From: Thiolapillus brandeum
GTDB taxonomy: Bacteria > Pseudomonadota > Gammaproteobacteria > Chromatiales > Chromatiaceae
DNA length: 5,599 nucleotides
NCBI GenBank assembly: GCA_011051425.1
Contig: DRLF01000143.1
Span: 1-5,599 of the forward strand
Reading direction: 5' to 3'
Part shown: positions 4,277-5,599 of the stretch, piece after piece
Layout of the letters: each line of letters starts with the position of its first letter
Position numbering within the stretch: the first letter of the stretch is position 1
Notes under the pieces: model-generated
The model's database searches: none
What the model saw: the letters and a program-made list of their open reading frames with translations, nothing else
Told to the model about the DNA's origin: nothing
Position numbers and translations under genes: made by a program

Positions 4277-4690
4277 CTATGCTTTTTCGGCGAGAGGATA
4301 AAACCTGCTTTCTTCCATACGAATCCTTTCCTGAAGGATATGGAAAACATCCTGGGTTTCCTTCACAAAAGCTTCGCACTCTTCCTGGTTCGAGCCGGGA
4401 TGGCAGGCATATTGCAGATATTCTGAAAAAACCCGTTTCAGCTCATGACTACCACTGAGGAAGTTTCTCGCGGTGCGCTGGATTTCAGCATCCTGATGCA
4501 CAAGAAGATCCTTGTATAAGGTGTCATCTTCGAGCACCAGATGTTCACCCACCAGATTGGCCAGTTCCGAAAAAAGATTTTCTACAGCACGGCTTTTTCT
4601 CGCTCTTTCATCCGGTACCAGCAGGGAAAGGACATGAACAAGATCACAGATTTCCTCGTGCTGTTTTTTCAATGTTTCCAATGGAATCAT
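4277..4690 (-). CDS. Hemerythrin-like (HHE domain) protein
   Basis: The 137-residue, all-helical protein fits the hemerythrin HHE cation-binding domain. Helix 1 carries H11 (LKKQHEEI), with H18 nearby; helix 2 carries the H-x3-E pair H50/E54 (GEHLVLEDDTLYKDL), the clearest di-iron motif. Helix 3 carries H82 (SGSHELKRVF) and helix 4 H117 and E126/E127 before the closing RFYPL (129-133), where classic members have H-E-x-x-L-F-P. Thus several ligands are present but the last histidine is replaced by glutamate, so the iron centre may be atypical. Such proteins bind O2 or NO or act in iron and redox homeostasis; the exact role is unknown. I chose the ATG at 4690 because a strong ribosome binding site (AGGGAGGAGA on the minus strand, within 4693-4702) precedes it. 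The frame stays open upstream into the mobile element, but that extension is not protein-like. No signal peptide. Confidence 0.88.
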   Translation of the reverse strand: MIPLETLKKQHEEICDLVHVLSLLVPDERARKSRAVENLFSELANLVGEHLVLEDDTLYKDLLVHQDAEIQRTARNFLSGSHELKRVFSEYLQYACHPGSNQEECEAFVKETQDVFHILQERIRMEESRFYPLAEKA

Positions 4691-4842
4691 TTTCTCTCCT
4701 CCCTGTTGTTTACTGCAATACAAGCTTAAACCAATAGGCCACTCACAATCCAGCACCGATACGGCAACTGCAGGCTTTTCTTTCTGCTGCACCGGCAACC
4801 GGACAAATCCTGCCATCAACAGGCAACCCGCTGTTTGGACAA
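4691..4842. other. Upstream region of the hemerythrin-like gene
   Basis: This should hold the hemerythrin-gene promoter (reading leftwards), but I see no convincing -35/-10 pair on the minus strand. Apart from the Shine-Dalgarno sequence and a small CCGG-caa-CCGG dyad near 4795, no structure stands out before the mobile element begins. Confidence 0.4.
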
Positions 4843-4844
4843 TA

Positions 4845-4875
4845 TTAACCCGGCCACACAATATATCGTGTTCAG
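4845..4875 (+). repeat. Left terminal inverted repeat of the MITE-like element
   Basis: It begins TTAACCCGGCCACACAATAT and matches the reverse complement of 5094-5124 at 28 of 31 positions. The differences are at positions 15, 21 and 26 of the repeat. It is preceded by TA (4843-4844). Confidence 0.9.
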
Positions 4876-4972
4876 CCGTGCTGTGCGCGTTCGCGGCAAG
4901 GCGTTGAAACGCCGCTGTAGCACTCCTACAGCAAGTTTCGACAACGCAGTTCGCGGGCGCGCACAGCACGGC
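4875..4972. repeat. Left internal hairpin of the MITE-like element
   Basis: GCCGTGCTGTGCGCG (4875-4889) pairs perfectly over 15 bp with 4958-4972. Further in, GCGTTG and AAAC (4901-4910) pair with GTTT and CAACGC (4935-4938, 4942-4947) with a three-base CGA bulge. The tip is GCTGTAG-cactc-CTACAGC (4914-4932). The octamer GTTCGCGG also occurs twice as a direct repeat on the two flanks of the arm. Confidence 0.88.
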
Positions 4973-4997
4973 CTGTCTTTTGATATCAATCGGTTAG

Positions 4998-5094
4998 GAG
5001 CCTCAGGCATCTCCCCTATCCGCGTTACCTGCCTTGCCAAGGGAACAACCCTTACCTGCGGCAGGCGCCTTGATAGGGAAGATGCCTGAGGCTC
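4998..5094. repeat. Right internal hairpin of the MITE-like element
   Basis: The outer stem pairs 4998-5020 with 5072-5094 at 22 of 23 positions; its outermost 15 bp (GAGCCTCAGGCATCT) are perfect. Inside, CCTGCC (5028-5033) pairs with GGCAGG (5060-5065) and AAGGG (5039-5043) with CCCTT (5049-5053), so the hairpin is nearly continuous to a five-base AACAA loop. Confidence 0.88.
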
Positions 5095-5124
5095 TGAATA
5101 CGACATATTATGTGGCCGGGTTAA
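5094..5124 (-). repeat. Right terminal inverted repeat of the MITE-like element
   Basis: Read on the minus strand it begins TTAACCCGGCCACATAATAT. It is followed on the + strand by TA (5125-5126), matching the TA before the left end. Confidence 0.9.
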
Positions 5125-5132
5125 TAACTTCC

Positions 5133-5161
5133 TTGGGAAAGCAGCTATCACCTTCTACAAT
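5133..5161 (+). promoter_or_regulatory. Candidate sigma70 promoter of the pentapeptide-repeat gene
   Basis: TTGGGA (5133-5138) and TACAAT (5156-5161) are spaced by 17 bases, matching consensus at 4/6 and 5/6. The -35 box begins only eight bases beyond the right end of the mobile element, so the element lies immediately upstream of the promoter. The expected start is near 5168, a leader of about 30 bases. Confidence 0.6.
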
Positions 5162-5176
5162 GGATATCAATATCCA
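5161..5176. promoter_or_regulatory. Palindrome overlapping the promoter start region (operator-like)
   Basis: TGGATAT-ca-ATATCCA is a perfect 7-bp inverted repeat with a two-base centre. It overlaps the last base of the candidate -10 and the expected transcription start, a typical place for a repressor operator. No regulator can be named. Confidence 0.4.
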
Positions 5177-5197
5177 CCTGAATTTGTATATGCGCTC

Positions 5198-5599
5198 ATG
5201 AGAAAATCAACCGCCACACCGCCATCTGCCAGGCCAGGCGTATATTTGCTGGCCCTGTTTCTTTTCCTGTCGTCTGCAGCGGCATCGGCTCTGCCGAAGG
5301 GAGATTGTAAAACCCCCCAACCGGAAACCGATTTGCGTCACTGCAGCTTTTCTGAACAGAAGCTGCCCAGAATTGACCTGCATGGCGCCGATCTCAGTAA
5401 AGTGGATTTTTCCAATGCAAAAATGGCAGACTGCAATCTGCGCGGCGCCATTCTGGTCAACAGTACATTCAAATGGGCAGATCTTACCGGCTGTGATCTG
5501 AGCGGTGCGAACCTGCGCGGAGCCGATCTGTTTCATGCACACATGGATACAACCACACTGACAAACTCCGATCTTCGCGAAGCATCTCTGTCAGGCGTG
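5198..5599 (+). CDS. Exported pentapeptide-repeat protein, 5' part (runs off the window)
   Basis: The reading frame is open to the window end, giving the first 134 residues. The N-terminus is basic, then hydrophobic (GVYLLALFLFLSSAAASA, 14-31), a good Sec signal peptide with likely cleavage after A-S-A (residue 31). From about residue 59 at least 15 consecutive pentapeptide repeats follow the A(D/N)LxX pattern (DLHGA, DLSKV, NLRGA, DLTGC, DLSGA, NLRGA, DLFHA, DLREA), which fold as a right-handed quadrilateral beta-helix with L/F/M pointing inwards. Mature cysteines are C37, C49, C79 and C99; disulfides in the periplasm are possible. Pentapeptide proteins act as structural scaffolds or interaction surfaces; a DNA-mimic role like Qnr is unlikely for an exported protein. 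No Shine-Dalgarno precedes the ATG; the signal peptide fixes the start. The C-terminal part, possibly with another domain, is not visible. Confidence 0.88.
   Translation, partial: MRKSTATPPSARPGVYLLALFLFLSSAAASALPKGDCKTPQPETDLRHCSFSEQKLPRIDLHGADLSKVDFSNAKMADCNLRGAILVNSTFKWADLTGCDLSGANLRGADLFHAHMDTTTLTNSDLREASLSGV

Larger units (their letters stand above)
4845..5124. mobile_element. 280-bp MITE-like element with 31-bp TIRs, TA duplication and two internal hairpins
   Basis: The ends are inverted repeats beginning TTAACCCGGCCACA, 31 bp long with 28 matches; the three differences are all transitions. TA flanks both ends (4843-4844 and 5125-5126), as expected for a TA target duplication made by IS630/Tc1-type transposases. 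Nearly all the interior is also self-complementary: a left arm (4875-4972) and a right arm (4998-5094) joined by a 25-base linker that contains the palindrome TTGATATCAA (4980-4989). The whole can fold as a closing stem plus two hairpins, a cloverleaf. There is no open frame of transposase type, so it would move in trans. It lies between a divergent pair, hemerythrin (leftward) and the pentapeptide gene (rightward). The family name is not known to me; activity and copy number cannot be judged here. Confidence 0.85.

Noticed and set aside
4154..4458. Plus-strand frames (4154-4426, 4225-4458) in the convergent gap
   Set aside because: They overlap the hemerythrin gene antisense and lack ribosome binding sites or recognisable content.
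4691..4969. N-terminal extension of the hemerythrin-like protein (frame open to 4969)
   Set aside because: The extra 93 residues run into the mobile element, are cysteine-rich and not domain-like, and a strong AGGGAGGAGA ribosome binding site marks the ATG at 4690.
4845..5124. Integron attC recombination site, because of the large folded palindrome
   Set aside because: The ends do not read RYYYAAC/GTTRRRY in the required places, there is no cassette-like spacing, and 31-bp near-perfect TIRs with TA on both sides fit a MITE better.
4845..5124. CRISPR array or tandem repeat
   Set aside because: The repeats are inverted, not direct, and there is no regular repeat-spacer pattern.
5207..5542. 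Minus-strand frame antisense to the pentapeptide-repeat gene
   Set aside because: It is the mirror of the pentapeptide codon periodicity; the + strand frame has a signal peptide and a clear repeat.

Overview
The window looks like chromosomal DNA of a moderately GC-rich gammaproteobacterium, probably one with an active sulfur (sulfane-sulfur) metabolism. The main reasons are a TusA sulfur carrier followed directly by a DsrE2-type protein, a pair typical of sulfur-oxidising proteobacteria, together with a MarC-family membrane protein, a dodecin and a hemerythrin-like protein. No species can be assigned from the sequence.

Layout. Bases 1-333 hold no convincing gene but contain a pair of 20-bp palindromic units (101-171) of the dispersed 6-8-6 type. 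Next come two tightly coupled membrane-protein genes on the + strand: an unrecognised three-helix protein (334-813) and a MarC/YhgN-like protein (816-1415). A gene-poor stretch (1416-1724) ends in a near-consensus sigma70 promoter that starts a TetR-family repressor (1725-2330), apparently on a leaderless mRNA. A structured leader of 167 bases separates it from tusA (2498-2737) and dsrE2 (2758-3369), which end in a good intrinsic terminator. Dodecin (3486-3686, own extended -10 promoter) and a SpoIIAA/STAS-like protein (3770-4135) follow, separated by a perfect 12-bp hairpin. A hemerythrin-like gene lies on the opposite strand (4277-4690), convergent with them. The right end carries a 280-bp palindromic mobile element (4845-5124) and the 5' part of a gene for an exported pentapeptide-repeat protein (5198 to beyond the window).

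How the parts may work together. Three copies of one 13-bp motif (consensus CYRACCRGTCWAY) occur on the same strand: between -35 and -10 of the tetR promoter, in front of a -10-like box after tetR, and just upstream of the tusA ribosome binding site. This suggests that the TetR protein represses itself and the tusA-dsrE2 unit. It has a cysteine (C108) in a GCLFGN motif, where NemR-type electrophile/redox-sensing TetR proteins carry their sensor cysteine, so a thiol- or persulfide-responsive switch for sulfur trafficking is a reasonable hypothesis. Dodecin (flavin storage) and hemerythrin (di-iron, O2/NO/redox) fit a redox-stress setting but are not obviously in the same regulon.

The most unusual object is the element at 4845-5124. 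It has 31-bp terminal inverted repeats (28/31 matches), TA at both edges, and two long internal hairpins that together fold nearly the whole element into a cloverleaf, with no transposase. It reads as a MITE of the IS630/Tc1 TA-inserting type, lying immediately upstream of the pentapeptide gene's promoter.
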